Position numbers and translations under genes: made by a program. The notes under the pieces are model-generated. The model was not told the origin of the DNA and ran no database searches. It saw only the letters and a program-made list of their open reading frames with translations. Shown piece by piece: positions 10,161 to 19,092 of a DNA stretch of 64,000 nucleotides (position 1 is its first letter; each line of letters opens with the position of its first letter). Source of the DNA: Leucobacter luti. GTDB lineage: Bacteria > Actinomycetota > Actinomycetes > Actinomycetales > Microbacteriaceae. The stretch is taken from assembly GCF_019464495.1 (NCBI RefSeq), contig NZ_CP080492.1, positions 868,001 to 932,000 of the forward strand, read 5' to 3'.

Positions 10161-10176
10161 TCGAACACACTTTCGA
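10161..10176 (-). promoter_or_regulatory. LexA SOS box upstream of recA
   Basis: TCGAACACACTTTCGA matches the actinobacterial SOS box TCGAAC-N4-GTTCGA with one mismatch (T for G). It sits in the 328-bp gap between recA (start 9964) and the DUF3046 gene (stop 10293), about 197 bp before the recA start. A possible -10, TAACTT, lies at 10153-10148 on the minus strand, placing the box over the -35 region. Apart from this site I see nothing else in the gap. Confidence 0.8.
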
Positions 10177-10292
10177 ATACGGCTCCGGCGTGTTGCGCAG
10201 CAGCCGCACGGGAGCCGCTCCGGATCCGTAGCGCGCTCACGGCGCCATCTGTGCGTGCAATCCCCGGACCGAGCTCTGGGGCGCTGGGGCCG

Positions 10293-10511
10293 CTACTGGG
10301 CTTCGCGCAAGCCACGCCCGTGGCGGCGTTCCACTGGCACCTGCAGGTCGACACACAGTGCCTCCCACACGTCACGCGGCGAGACTCCACGCTCGAGCGC
10401 TTCTATGGGCGTGCCCCCGACCGCAGCGAGCCAGTGGTCGCGCAGCAGCACCCCAGCGTATTCGGGGCCGAACTCTTCGGCGCACGCCAGACGAAACTCA
10501 CTCAGCCTCAC
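10293..10511 (-). CDS. DUF3046 family protein
   Basis: A 72-residue acidic/arginine-rich protein, with GTG start at 10511. The sequence MRLSEFRLACAEEFGPEYAGVLLRDHWL, with the conserved continuation DVWEALCVDLQVP, matches DUF3046, a small actinobacterial family usually encoded just before recA. No function is established. It has no membrane segment or signal peptide. Its conserved position suggests a link to RecA or simply co-expression. Confidence 0.85.
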   Translation of the reverse strand: MRLSEFRLACAEEFGPEYAGVLLRDHWLAAVGGTPIEALERGVSPRDVWEALCVDLQVPVERRHGRGLREAQ

Positions 10512-10541
10512 GCAACATCACCTGCCCCACACAAACGGCGA

Positions 10542-10569
10542 AGCGCCCGACCCCGAAGGGTCGGGCGCT
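10542..10569 (-). terminator. strong hairpin terminator after clgR
   Basis: A perfect 12-bp stem AGCGCCCGACCC (10542-10553) / GGGTCGGGCGCT (10558-10569) with a CGAA tetraloop. It lies between the clgR stop (10614) and the start of the DUF3046 gene (10511). The following T-run is poor, as is common for high-GC actinobacterial terminators. Confidence 0.7.
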
Positions 10570-10613
10570 CAAACCGCGCTGCTCGCGCGCGGAAGCTTCC
10601 TTCCGGCACGAGC

Positions 10614-10934
10614 CTAGGAGACGAGCTCGGGCGCGTAGCCCGAAACCAGATCTGCCGGCACCGTATCGGGAACACGGTTCGCGAGTGGGAGCGTGAGCCC
10701 CTCAACAATCGCGAGCCGCTCACTCACCTCGCCCATGATGACCGAGAGCGGTGTATCGAGCGCGTCGGCTACTGCGGCGAGGATCTCGCTCGAAGCTTCC
10801 TTCTGCCCGCGCTCCACTTCGCTCAGGTACCCCAGCGCGACACTCGCGTCTCCGGCAACCTGGCGCAGCGTGCGGCCCTTCTGTTGACGGAAGTCACGAA
10901 GCACGTCGCCGATCTCTTGACGCATCAGCACCAT
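10614..10934 (-). CDS. clgR: XRE-type transcriptional regulator, ClgR-like
   Basis: A 106-residue protein with an N-terminal helix-turn-helix, [52 protein letters not shown], matching ClgR. ClgR activates clp protease and other stress genes in Streptomyces, Corynebacterium and Mycobacterium, and is itself degraded by ClpCP. The short C-terminal tail is family-like, but no degradation signal can be assigned with certainty. The start is ATG 10934, with GGAGGG at suitable distance; a second ATG three codons later lacks this spacing. The location after cinA/pgsA and before recA is the one known from C. glutamicum and M. tuberculosis. Confidence 0.85.
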   Translation of the reverse strand: MVLMRQEIGDVLRDFRQQKGRTLRQVAGDASVALGYLSEVERGQKEASSEILAAVADALDTPLSVIMGEVSERLAIVEGLTLPLANRVPDTVPADLVSGYAPELVS

Positions 10935-11136
10935 GTGGACCCTCCTTCACTCGCACGACCACCGGTCATGCGTCCACCCTACCCGCTTGGAGGCGATTCT
11001 ACGCCGCGGGGACCCCACCCGGAATGAGTGGTGTTATTGGGAACAACTCAGACACTACCTTCTCTATTCCTGAAACTTCCCTGAACCTGAGTCTGGTCGA
11101 CTCAACTTTCAGGAATTTAGGATGAAAATGATTGAT

Positions 11137-11727
11137 TCAGGCAGAGTTCACTGCAGAGAGCAGCGCTTCTAGTGCCGCACGGACAGTCGCGGTGCGGATC
11201 GCCGACCGGTCGCCGCGCAACGTTTCGAGGCGGAACGATGTATCGTGCTCACCCGCGCTCACGCCGATCCATACTGTGCCAGCAGGCTGGCCAGTCTGGG
11301 GATCCGGATCCGGCCCTGCGACTCCCGTTGTCGCAATTCCGAGTTCAGGCTCATCCCACTCGGGCGGCTCCAGGGCCCCCTCCGCGGGGAGTGCGCACGC
11401 GCGCCGCACACCGCGCGCCATTTGCACCGCGACCGTGCCGTCAACTGGCCCGCGCCTGGAAAGGAGCTCTTGTTCCACACCCAGCAGTGAGTGTTTCAGC
11501 GCAGTGTTGTATGCAACCACTCCGCCGACGACCACGCGCGAGGCCCCTGGCACTGCCACAAGCGCGGAGAGCAGAGCACCGCCGGTCAGTGACTCAGCAA
11601 CCGCAACTCGGAGACCACGCTCGGCTGCCTGCTCGATCACCTGTGTCGCGAGTTCGTGCGGAGACCGGTCCGGGGCCGGACCCCCATCCGAGGCCAACGC
11701 CCGTTCCGGAGTCTCAGCCGCGGGCAC
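11137..11727 (-). CDS. cinA: CinA C-terminal domain protein (NMN amidohydrolase)
   Basis: About 196 residues. It is the single-domain CinA/PncC form: the core VIEQAAERGLRVAVAESLTGGALLSALVAVPGASRVVVGGVVAYNTALKHSLLGV, then IATTGVAGPDPDP and GTVWIGVS, are standard. PncC deamidates nicotinamide mononucleotide in NAD salvage. I chose GTG 11727, which overlaps the pgsA end by 14 bases and follows GGCGGGA. An in-frame ATG at 11751 and a GTG at 11769 are alternatives. Coupled to pgsA and followed by clgR as in other actinobacteria. Confidence 0.85.
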   Translation of the reverse strand: MPAAETPERALASDGGPAPDRSPHELATQVIEQAAERGLRVAVAESLTGGALLSALVAVPGASRVVVGGVVAYNTALKHSLLGVEQELLSRRGPVDGTVAVQMARGVRRACALPAEGALEPPEWDEPELGIATTGVAGPDPDPQTGQPAGTVWIGVSAGEHDTSFRLETLRGDRSAIRTATVRAALEALLSAVNSA

Positions 11728-12319
11728 CGCTGTCCCGCCGCGACCGCACATATGCGAGCACGTAGTCAAGGCCGCTCAGGATCGTGAGCGCGACCGCGAT
11801 GGTCATGGTGATGATGTTGAGCCAAATCGCCACGGGGGCCGCGGGCCCGAGCACGTCAGCGAGCGGCAGCAGCGCAAGAGTGATAGCCACGGACTGTGCG
11901 ACGGTTTTCAGCTTGCCCATCCACGCCGCCGCAACGACCACATCGTGCACGATCATGAGGCGGTGGATCGTGACCGCGATCTCACGAATCAGCACGACGA
12001 TCGTGACCCACCACGGCAGTTCACCAAGAATCGAGAGTCCGACAAGCGCGGCCCCGGTCAGGAACTTGTCGGCAATCGGGTCGAGCAATTTGCCCAGGTC
12101 TGTGATCAGACCGCGCGAGCGAGCCAGATAGCCGTCCCAGGCGTCCGTAGCAATCGCCACGACAAAGAATACGGCCGCGGCCCAGCGCAATGCGCCATTC
12201 TCACCGTTGTCGGCGAGCAGCATCCAGACGAAGAACGGGGTGGCGACGATGCGCGCCCCCGTGATGATATTCGGGGCATTCCAGTTGCTTGGCTTCGCGC
12301 CCGCTGCGGCATCACTCAT
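11714..12319 (-). CDS. pgsA: CDP-diacylglycerol--glycerol-3-phosphate 3-phosphatidyltransferase
   Basis: A 201-residue membrane enzyme that makes phosphatidylglycerophosphate. It contains the complete CDP-alcohol phosphotransferase motif DAWDGYLARS followed by GKLLDPIADK (the D-x2-D-G-x2-A-R-x8-G-x3-D-x3-D pattern) and about five membrane helices. ATG start at 12319. It follows ftsK after four bases and overlaps cinA. Other CDP-alcohol transferases such as cardiolipin synthase share the motif, but the location between ftsK and cinA supports the PgsA call. Confidence 0.92.
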   Translation of the reverse strand: MSDAAAGAKPSNWNAPNIITGARIVATPFFVWMLLADNGENGALRWAAAVFFVVAIATDAWDGYLARSRGLITDLGKLLDPIADKFLTGAALVGLSILGELPWWVTIVVLIREIAVTIHRLMIVHDVVVAAAWMGKLKTVAQSVAITLALLPLADVLGPAAPVAIWLNIITMTIAVALTILSGLDYVLAYVRSRRDSGARG

Positions 12320-12323
12320 GAGG

Positions 12324-15230
12324 TCAGTCTCGTCCTGTCAGGTTCCACGCGTCTTCGTCGTCGTCGCCTTCGACTTCTTCAAGCGTCGACTGGTACTTGG
12401 CAACCGGATCGTCGTAGCGGTCATCGTGCATCTGTGAGCTCGAGGTCGGCATCGCCTCAGTGAGCGGTTCCAGGACCGAAGTTTCCGGGTCACCTTCTCC
12501 GTGCCCAGCGCCCGAATCGGCAGGGGCCGTCTGAGCTTGCTGCACCGCTGGGGCAACGGGCGCAGCAGACGCGGCGGGGGCGGCAAACGGCTGCGACGGG
12601 GCCGGGCCACCCTTGAGCCGCGCCAGCATCTCTGGCAGCTGCTCGGGAGTCAAAAGCACGTCGCGTGCTTTCGATCCTTCGGAGGGCCCGACGATGTCGC
12701 GCGACTCCATCAGGTCCATGAGCCGACCGGCCTTCGCGAAACCGACCCGCAGCTTGCGCTGCAGCATCGACGTAGAGCCGAACTGTGAGGTCACCACGAG
12801 TTCGACGGCTGCGAGCAGCACCTCGAGATCGTCACCGATGTCTTCGTCGATGTCCTTCTTCTCGACGGTCTGTGCGACGTCGGAGCGGTACTCTGGCTGC
12901 GCTTGTGCCTTGACGTGCGCCACGACCTGCGCGATCTCGGATTCGTTCACCCAGGCACCCTGCACACGCATCGGCGTGGACTCACCGTTGAGCAGCAGCA
13001 GGCCGTCACCCTGACCAATGAGGCGCTCAGCACCGACCTCGTCAAGGATGACTCGGGAGTCGGTGCCAGATGCCACGGCGAACGCGTATCGGCTCGGCAC
13101 GTTGGACTTGATCACGCCGGTGACAACGTTCACAGAGGGGCGCTGGGTCGCGAGCACGAGGTGGATCCCAGCTGCACGTGCGAGCTGCGTGATGCGCTGG
13201 ATCGAATCCTCGACGTCGCGCGGGGCGATCAGCATGAGGTCTGCGAGCTCATCGACCACCACCAGGAGGTACGGATACGGCTTCAGCACGCGCTGGCTGC
13301 CAGCGGGCAAGACGATCCCACCTGAGCGGACCGCGTCGTTGAAGTCGTCGATGTGACGGAAACCGAAACTCGCCAGATCGTCGTACCGCATGTCCATCTC
13401 TTTCACGACCCACTGCAGCGCTTCTGCCGCCTTCTTGGCGTTCGTGATGATGGGGGTGATGAGGTGGGGAACCCCCTGATAGACCGTGAGCTCCACGCGT
13501 TTGGGATCCACGAGCACCATCCGCACTTCGGCAGGCGTTGCGCGCATCAGGATGCTCGTGATCATCGAGTTGATAAAGCTCGATTTACCTGAGCCGGTGG
13601 CACCGGCAACGAGCAGGTGGGGCATCTTCGCAAGGTTCGCGACGACGAAGCCGCCCTTGACGTCTTTGCCGACCGCGATCGTCATCGGGTGCGTGCTGCG
13701 CTGCGCACGGCTGGAGCGCAGCACGTCGCCGAGCGCGACGTTTTCGCGATCCTGGTTTGGGATTTCGATACCGATAGCGCTCTTGCCCGGGATCGGCGAG
13801 AGGATCCGGACCTCATTCGAGGCGACCGCGTACGAAAGGTTTTTGGAGAGCGCAGTCACCTTTTCGACTTTTACGCCGGGGCCGAGTTCGACCTCATACT
13901 GCGTCACAGTGGGGCCACGTGAGAAGCCGGAGACGCGCGCGTCCACCTTGAACTCCTCGAACACGCGCGCGAGCGCGGCCATGATCGTGTCGTTCGCGTC
14001 AGTGTGCGCCTTCGGGGCGTCACCAGCGGAGAGGGCGCTCGCATCGGGCAGGCGGTAGTCGGCCTGCTGGGCCGGTTCATGTGCTGGCGCAACGAGGAAC
14101 GGTGCCGTGCTGGCAACCGGCTCATCTGCGGCCTCAGACGCTGGCGAGAAGTCGTCCCAAGAGTCATCGCCCAGCCCGGAGGCTGGTGCCGCTGCCACGG
14201 AACCAACCGCAGCCTCAGCCTGATCGAGTTCATCGAACAACTCAGCGGGGAACACCTCGGTGACGGGCTCAGGAGCGAGGGCCGAGTCAAACGCGACCTT
14301 GCGGGCCGGGGCATCAAGCGCAGGTGCCTCTTCGGCTCCGGAGAGCATCTCCTCAAGCGCAGCGTTGTCACTGGCATAGCCAGGATCTTCTTCCCGGCCG
14401 GAGGCGTTGCGCCGCCACCAGGGCAACGCACCCGTTTCGGCTTGCTGATCCTCGATATCGAACAGCGTTGCGTCGCTCCCCTTACGGTCCTTCTTTGCGG
14501 GGCGCGGTTCCGCAGGCACGTCACTCTCGACGACGCCAAACAGGAACGCGTACGCCTCACGAAGGCGACGCACGATCCGGCCGGGCGGCGTCTTCGTGAC
14601 GATCAGGATCGAGAACAGCAGCACGAGCGAGAGCACTGGCACAGCGAACCACAGCGTCAGCGCTGCGAGCGGAGTGCCCACCATCCAGCCCAGCAAGCCA
14701 CCAGCCTCCGCGAGCGCAGGCATGCCGTCGCGCGGGTTCGGCTGACCACCGTACACGTGCGTGAGGCCGGCAATCGCCGTGATCGCGAGGAAGAGGCCGA
14801 TTGCAATGCGCCGATTGTCGGTGACGCTGGACGGGTGGTTAAACAGCCACAGCGCGAAGCCCATCATGATAATCGGGAGACCGAAGGCCACGCGGCCGAG
14901 CAACCCCCCGAAACTCCATGCGTCCAATTGCACCGCAACGGGGTGGCCAATCAGGAACCACTCGATCACCGCACCGGTGACGGCGAGCAGCACGAGCAGT
15001 AGCGGCACGCCGTCGCGGCGATCCTCCGGGGCAAGCGGTTCCACTCGGAACGCACGGGCGGCACCGCCGACGGCGTGCGCCAGACCGTTCCACACGCGGG
15101 TGACGACGCCCTCCGTGGGCTGCGCCTCGACGAGCACCTTCGTTTTTGCGGTCGCACGAGTGCCCGTTGCGCGGGATCCCCGCGCAGAAGGGCTACTCGA
15201 TTTCGAGCGCGACGAAGCTTTACTGGCCAT
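12324..15230 (-). CDS. ftsK: DNA translocase FtsK
   Basis: A 968-residue septal DNA pump that moves chromosome ends and couples segregation to division. After a basic Ser-rich N-terminus come four to five membrane segments (about residues 60-220), then a long acidic Ala-rich linker. The RecA-like motor follows, with Walker [16 protein letters not shown] and Walker [14 protein letters not shown]. The C-terminal gamma winged helix ([25 protein letters not shown]) reads KOPS-type sequences. The start at ATG 15230 is chosen because residues further upstream are not family-like; the Shine-Dalgarno is weak. Confidence 0.96.
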   Translation of the reverse strand: MASKASSRSKSSSPSARGSRATGTRATAKTKVLVEAQPTEGVVTRVWNGLAHAVGGAARAFRVEPLAPEDRRDGVPLLLVLLAVTGAVIEWFLIGHPVAVQLDAWSFGGLLGRVAFGLPIIMMGFALWLFNHPSSVTDNRRIAIGLFLAITAIAGLTHVYGGQPNPRDGMPALAEAGGLLGWMVGTPLAALTLWFAVPVLSLVLLFSILIVTKTPPGRIVRRLREAYAFLFGVVESDVPAEPRPAKKDRKGSDATLFDIEDQQAETGALPWWRRNASGREEDPGYASDNAALEEMLSGAEEAPALDAPARKVAFDSALAPEPVTEVFPAELFDELDQAEAAVGSVAAAPASGLGDDSWDDFSPASEAADEPVASTAPFLVAPAHEPAQQADYRLPDASALSAGDAPKAHTDANDTIMAALARVFEEFKVDARVSGFSRGPTVTQYEVELGPGVKVEKVTALSKNLSYAVASNEVRILSPIPGKSAIGIEIPNQDRENVALGDVLRSSRAQRSTHPMTIAVGKDVKGGFVVANLAKMPHLLVAGATGSGKSSFINSMITSILMRATPAEVRMVLVDPKRVELTVYQGVPHLITPIITNAKKAAEALQWVVKEMDMRYDDLASFGFRHIDDFNDAVRSGGIVLPAGSQRVLKPYPYLLVVVDELADLMLIAPRDVEDSIQRITQLARAAGIHLVLATQRPSVNVVTGVIKSNVPSRYAFAVASGTDSRVILDEVGAERLIGQGDGLLLLNGESTPMRVQGAWVNESEIAQVVAHVKAQAQPEYRSDVAQTVEKKDIDEDIGDDLEVLLAAVELVVTSQFGSTSMLQRKLRVGFAKAGRLMDLMESRDIVGPSEGSKARDVLLTPEQLPEMLARLKGGPAPSQPFAAPAASAAPVAPAVQQAQTAPADSGAGHGEGDPETSVLEPLTEAMPTSSSQMHDDRYDDPVAKYQSTLEEVEGDDDEDAWNLTGRD

Positions 15231-15329
15231 GTCCACTACGGTACAAGACACCACTGACACACGCGGTGTTCGGAGGCGGCGCGCCAAATATCGGACATCG
15301 GCACCACCACCGGCGCTGTGCTCCCCCAG

Positions 15330-16376
15330 CTAGCCGCGGCGGAGCGTGCGCACGATCTTCTTCGCGAGCGGCAGCCCCTCGGTCCAGATCTTGTAGCCGG
15401 GGCCCGGCCGGTCCCAGGACCCAGCGAGCAGGTTCTCGTGTGAGGCAAAACCCGTCTTGAACGTGGTCACACCGTCATTAATCAGGCCGCCAAAATCGTA
15501 GCGTTCAATCCCAATTGACTTCATGTGCCGGATCACGTGCCACTTCAGCGCATAGTTTGCCCGGAGCCGCTGCCCGGTCTCGTCCATGCCCCCGTAGAGC
15601 TCAAAGGCGGTGCGGTCCGACTTCGCCATGTACAGGAACGCGACTGGCTTGCCCTCGACGTACGCCGCCCACACCGGAGCGTCGTCGCCGAGCATCGTGA
15701 ACGCATCGTGGTAATAGGAATCCTCGTGGAGGCCAAAATCGGCGCGCTCACTCGTCTCACGGTAGACCTCAAGGCACTCGTCGAGCTGTGCAAGGGTCTC
15801 AACGGGCCGGATCTCCATCGTCTCTTCCCGGCCAGACTTGCGGATGTACTGCCGATGCTTCTTCGACATATCGGCGAGGAGTTCATCCTCCGACTTGCGC
15901 AGATCGAGGATCAGCGTGCGCGCAGGCAGCACCGGAGTCTTCGCTTCGCGCCACTTCTCCCCGAGCGAGAACGTGCCAGCGTCCTCGTCCGGCTCGATCG
16001 ACACCGCGACAGCTTTCCGTGAGCCGTGCACCCACGTGGCTACGGCCTCGGCAACCTCACCGGGAGCAGGCACCGCGGCGGGCAGATCCGGATCCCGCTC
16101 GTCCCGCGCCACGACTGGTCCGCGCGGAGCGTACACAAAGCCGCCGAGCGGGCCCGGCAGCGTGCGTGTCAGGAGCTGGCACGCCCCGACCGTCTCGCCG
16201 GATGCGTCGGACACGAGGACGCGCTCGGCACTCCAGCGGTGGGCAGACTTCAGTTCGCCCCACCCCCAGAGCTGCAACGGGTGCCCTCCGAGCTCCTTCA
16301 CCGAGGCGTCCCAGCGCTCGCGGTCGGTGCATGGCGTGACAGTGAGCGTCGTGCTGGGCTGAGCCGAAGAGGTCAC
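15330..16376 (-). CDS. FemAB/FemX-family aminoacyltransferase (peptidoglycan bridge)
   Basis: A 348-residue protein of the lipid II:glycine/alanine glycyltransferase (FemABX) type with two GNAT-like folds. Typical segments are LQLWGWGELKSAHRW at the N-terminus, MSKKHRQYIRKSGREE, the DFGLHEDSYYHDAF loop and YGGMDETGQRLRANYALKWHVIRHMKSIGIERYDFGG. Such enzymes use aminoacyl-tRNA to add amino acids to the stem peptide of lipid II. The GTG start at 16376 overlaps the murJ stop (GTGA). The amino acid transferred is unknown. Confidence 0.88.
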   Translation of the reverse strand: MTSSAQPSTTLTVTPCTDRERWDASVKELGGHPLQLWGWGELKSAHRWSAERVLVSDASGETVGACQLLTRTLPGPLGGFVYAPRGPVVARDERDPDLPAAVPAPGEVAEAVATWVHGSRKAVAVSIEPDEDAGTFSLGEKWREAKTPVLPARTLILDLRKSEDELLADMSKKHRQYIRKSGREETMEIRPVETLAQLDECLEVYRETSERADFGLHEDSYYHDAFTMLGDDAPVWAAYVEGKPVAFLYMAKSDRTAFELYGGMDETGQRLRANYALKWHVIRHMKSIGIERYDFGGLINDGVTTFKTGFASHENLLAGSWDRPGPGYKIWTEGLPLAKKIVRTLRRG

Positions 16377-17989
16377 GAGCGGGTCCTTCCGAGTTTACGA
16401 GCCACGAAGCCGGTGAGCTCCGCGAGATCAGGGGATCGCAGTAGCCGCAGTGCTCCGAGGTAGACGAGCAGCACGAGCATCGCGTCGAGCACCGCAAGGC
16501 CGACGGCGGCAAATGGGCCGTAGCCCGGGAAAACTCTGCCAAGAAACACGGTAAAGCCAAAGCCTGCCAGCAGCGCGGGTATCGCAGCGATGCCAAACCG
16601 GGCAAGACTCGCGAGGATTCGAGTGCCGTCGATCCGGCCAATACGTTTCCGAAGCAGCAGTACCGCGAGCAGGGCTTGGACGATCGTAGACGCCCCGAAC
16701 GCAAGCCCGTAGGCCGGGCCGATCCACTCCTTAGGCAACACGAGGAGTCCCAAGGACAGGGCAATCAACAGCCCAATCTGCACTGACGTGAACACGAACG
16801 GCGTGCGGGTGTCCGAGAGCGCATAGAACGCTCGCTGCACAATAAACAAGAAACTATATGCGGCAAGCCCCACCATGTAGCACTGCAAGACGAGCGTGAA
16901 GAGCTGAACTTGCTCCTCGGTTCCGCCCAGGTTAAACACGCGACTCACGAACGGCGCCGCGCTACACACCACGACAGATGAGAGCACCATGACCAGTGAA
17001 ATTTGCCGTGCGGACGAGGAGAAGTCAGCGCGGAACTCTGCCATCTTGCCGCTCTGCCCCCAGCCGGCAAGGCGGGTGAAGTAGGCGGTCGCGAGAGACA
17101 CCGCAATCACTGAGTGTGGCAGCATGAAGATCAGCCACGCGTTTTGCATGGCGAGCGCGGAGGCGCCCGCACCGGAGGCCGTATTGATGACGTTCTGGGT
17201 CACAATACCGCCGAGTTGCATCACGACGATCGTCGCGAGGCTCCAACCGGCGATCTTGCCGGTCTGGGCCAAGCCCATCCCACGCCACTTGAAATCTGGC
17301 CGGTACCGGATGCCTGCTTTGCGCCATGAAATAAACAGGACGAGTGACTGCGCCACCACACCAAGCGTGGCGCTCCCGGCCAGTACCGCCACCGCAGTCG
17401 GCGTCCAATCCCCCGGTGTGCGCGTGCCCTGGGAGTCGGCTCCGTAGATCGCAATAAATGCGATGATGCCAGCGATAGCGATGACGTTATTCAGGACTGG
17501 CGCCCAGGTAAACGGGCCGAACACACTGCGAGCGTTGAGCACTTCGCCGAGCATCGTGTACAGACCGTAAAACACGATCTGCGGCAGCGCCCAGTACGCG
17601 AACGCGAGCGCCAGGCCACGCTGTTCATCACCCCAGGACAGCGTGAACAGGTGCACAATCCAGGGCGCAGCGGCAATCACCAACGCGGTGACGATCACGA
17701 GCGCGGTCATCACCAGAGTAAATACCTTGTTGATGTAGCCGGCTCCACCATCAGGGTCCTTCGCAGCCTTCACTATCTGCGGGACCAACACGGCATTGAG
17801 CATTCCGCCAAGCAGAATCATGTAGAGCGTATTCGGGAGCAGATTGCCATTCGCGAAGGCGTCTCCCGACACCGACGAAACCTGACCAATCGCGAATACG
17901 AGGAGCATCGCTTTCGCGAACCCCAACAAGCGCGACACCATCGTGCCTGATGCCATAACGGCGCTTGCGCGCATCAGTCCAGCGGCCAT
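16373..17989 (-). CDS. murJ: lipid II flippase MurJ
   Basis: A 538-residue protein of the MVF/MurJ family, with about 14 membrane segments, that flips lipid II across the membrane. Family features include the N-terminal ASAVMASGTMVSRLLGFAKAMLL, GNLLPNTLYMILLGGMLNAVLVPQIVKA, and the central conserved AYALSDTRTPF-like sequence RAFYALSDTRTPFVF. ATG 17989 overlaps the preceding FemAB gene stop by one base (TAATG). It has no C-terminal kinase-like extension, unlike the long mycobacterial MviN. It is sandwiched between two FemAB-like genes, suggesting one lipid II processing unit. Confidence 0.93.
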   Translation of the reverse strand: MAAGLMRASAVMASGTMVSRLLGFAKAMLLVFAIGQVSSVSGDAFANGNLLPNTLYMILLGGMLNAVLVPQIVKAAKDPDGGAGYINKVFTLVMTALVIVTALVIAAAPWIVHLFTLSWGDEQRGLALAFAYWALPQIVFYGLYTMLGEVLNARSVFGPFTWAPVLNNVIAIAGIIAFIAIYGADSQGTRTPGDWTPTAVAVLAGSATLGVVAQSLVLFISWRKAGIRYRPDFKWRGMGLAQTGKIAGWSLATIVVMQLGGIVTQNVINTASGAGASALAMQNAWLIFMLPHSVIAVSLATAYFTRLAGWGQSGKMAEFRADFSSSARQISLVMVLSSVVVCSAAPFVSRVFNLGGTEEQVQLFTLVLQCYMVGLAAYSFLFIVQRAFYALSDTRTPFVFTSVQIGLLIALSLGLLVLPKEWIGPAYGLAFGASTIVQALLAVLLLRKRIGRIDGTRILASLARFGIAAIPALLAGFGFTVFLGRVFPGYGPFAAVGLAVLDAMLVLLVYLGALRLLRSPDLAELTGFVARKLGRTRS

Positions 17990-19089
17990 TAGTAGTACGG
18001 GTCCTTCCGGATGGCGAGCGACAGCCGGCGTGCTAGCCGATCCCCCAGCTTGACCCAGAACGCGAACGCCCACGGCTTTAGCGGCAGGTCAAATGCCCCA
18101 GCGTAGTCAATGATCTCCGGCGCAAACGAGCGTTTGAACTGCCCGACACCATGCAGCGGGTGGTCCGTATCGTCAACACGATCCGAGGGCGGTGCGCCAC
18201 ACAGGTCGTGGAGCATGGCACCGCGCTCGTTGGCCCAGCGAATGACCTCCCACTGCAAGGCGTGCGAGGCACCATACGCGGTTTTCGCGCGCACCGAGGC
18301 GCCATCTTTGTAGGTGGTCTTGGCCCCGAGGCCCATGGCGAATGCACCCGCAACAAGTTGCAGCTGACCGGCCTCATCGGCGCGGTGCGCGAGGAAGATC
18401 TGTCCAGCATCCGCGGCCTCGAACGTCTGCCAGAACGCCCGGTAGTAGCTCTCAGCGCGCAAAACGAAGCGGCCCTCTGCGGTTTCCTGGAGCAGGCCGA
18501 ACAGTGCGGCGCAGTGCTCCTCTGTCGCGGCTACACGTGTCACGACGATTCCGTCGCGAGCCGCACGCGTGATCGAGTTGCGCGCCTTCTTGCCGATGCG
18601 TTTGAACACATCCGCTTCGCTGCCTGAGACATCCACGAGGATCGTTGACGGGTTCGGGATGATGCGAACCGTATCCCGGTACCCGGCGGCGTGGATTGCG
18701 GTGCGTGAGTCGGGGCCAGTGCGCGGCTCAATCTTGAGCATGAACGCACCGCGGCTGCGCGCGAGTGCGGCGACGGCCGCTGCGGTCTCCAGCACACGGC
18801 TGGCATCCTCCCCAGCCGGGCCGGCCGGCAGGTGCCACCACTCGCCGAGCAACGGCACACGCTTCGCGAGCACGCCCACCGCAATCGGGTTTTCGCCCGC
18901 TCGATCCACAATCACACGGTGCTGCCGGTACCGGCCTTCCGCGCACTTCACTCGCAAATAGGCGTCGCCAGACCACACTTCGCCGCCCCCCGGGTTTGCC
19001 GCGCAGAGCGCGTCCCAGTTGGCAACCTCAGTGGAGTTCGCGAGGCGGGCGACGGCCGAAGCCGCCGCCGTACCTGAGCCCGAAAGCAC
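17989..19089 (-). CDS. second FemAB-like GNAT aminoacyltransferase
   Basis: A 366-residue protein with the FemAB-type double acyltransferase architecture: N-terminal NWDALCAANPGGGEVWSGDAYLRVK, the central RIGKKARNSITRAARDGI (equivalent to the KHRQYIRK segment of its neighbour), and C-terminal GASHALQWEVIRWANERGAMLHDLCG. It is only distantly similar to the FemX-like protein at 15330-16376. The GTG start at 19089 is four bases after the RNase J stop. It is probably a peptidoglycan interpeptide-bridge enzyme, acting on the inner membrane face before MurJ; a different acyl acceptor is possible. Confidence 0.82.
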   Translation of the reverse strand: MLSGSGTAAASAVARLANSTEVANWDALCAANPGGGEVWSGDAYLRVKCAEGRYRQHRVIVDRAGENPIAVGVLAKRVPLLGEWWHLPAGPAGEDASRVLETAAAVAALARSRGAFMLKIEPRTGPDSRTAIHAAGYRDTVRIIPNPSTILVDVSGSEADVFKRIGKKARNSITRAARDGIVVTRVAATEEHCAALFGLLQETAEGRFVLRAESYYRAFWQTFEAADAGQIFLAHRADEAGQLQLVAGAFAMGLGAKTTYKDGASVRAKTAYGASHALQWEVIRWANERGAMLHDLCGAPPSDRVDDTDHPLHGVGQFKRSFAPEIIDYAGAFDLPLKPWAFAFWVKLGDRLARRLSLAIRKDPYY

Positions 19090-19092
19090 GCG

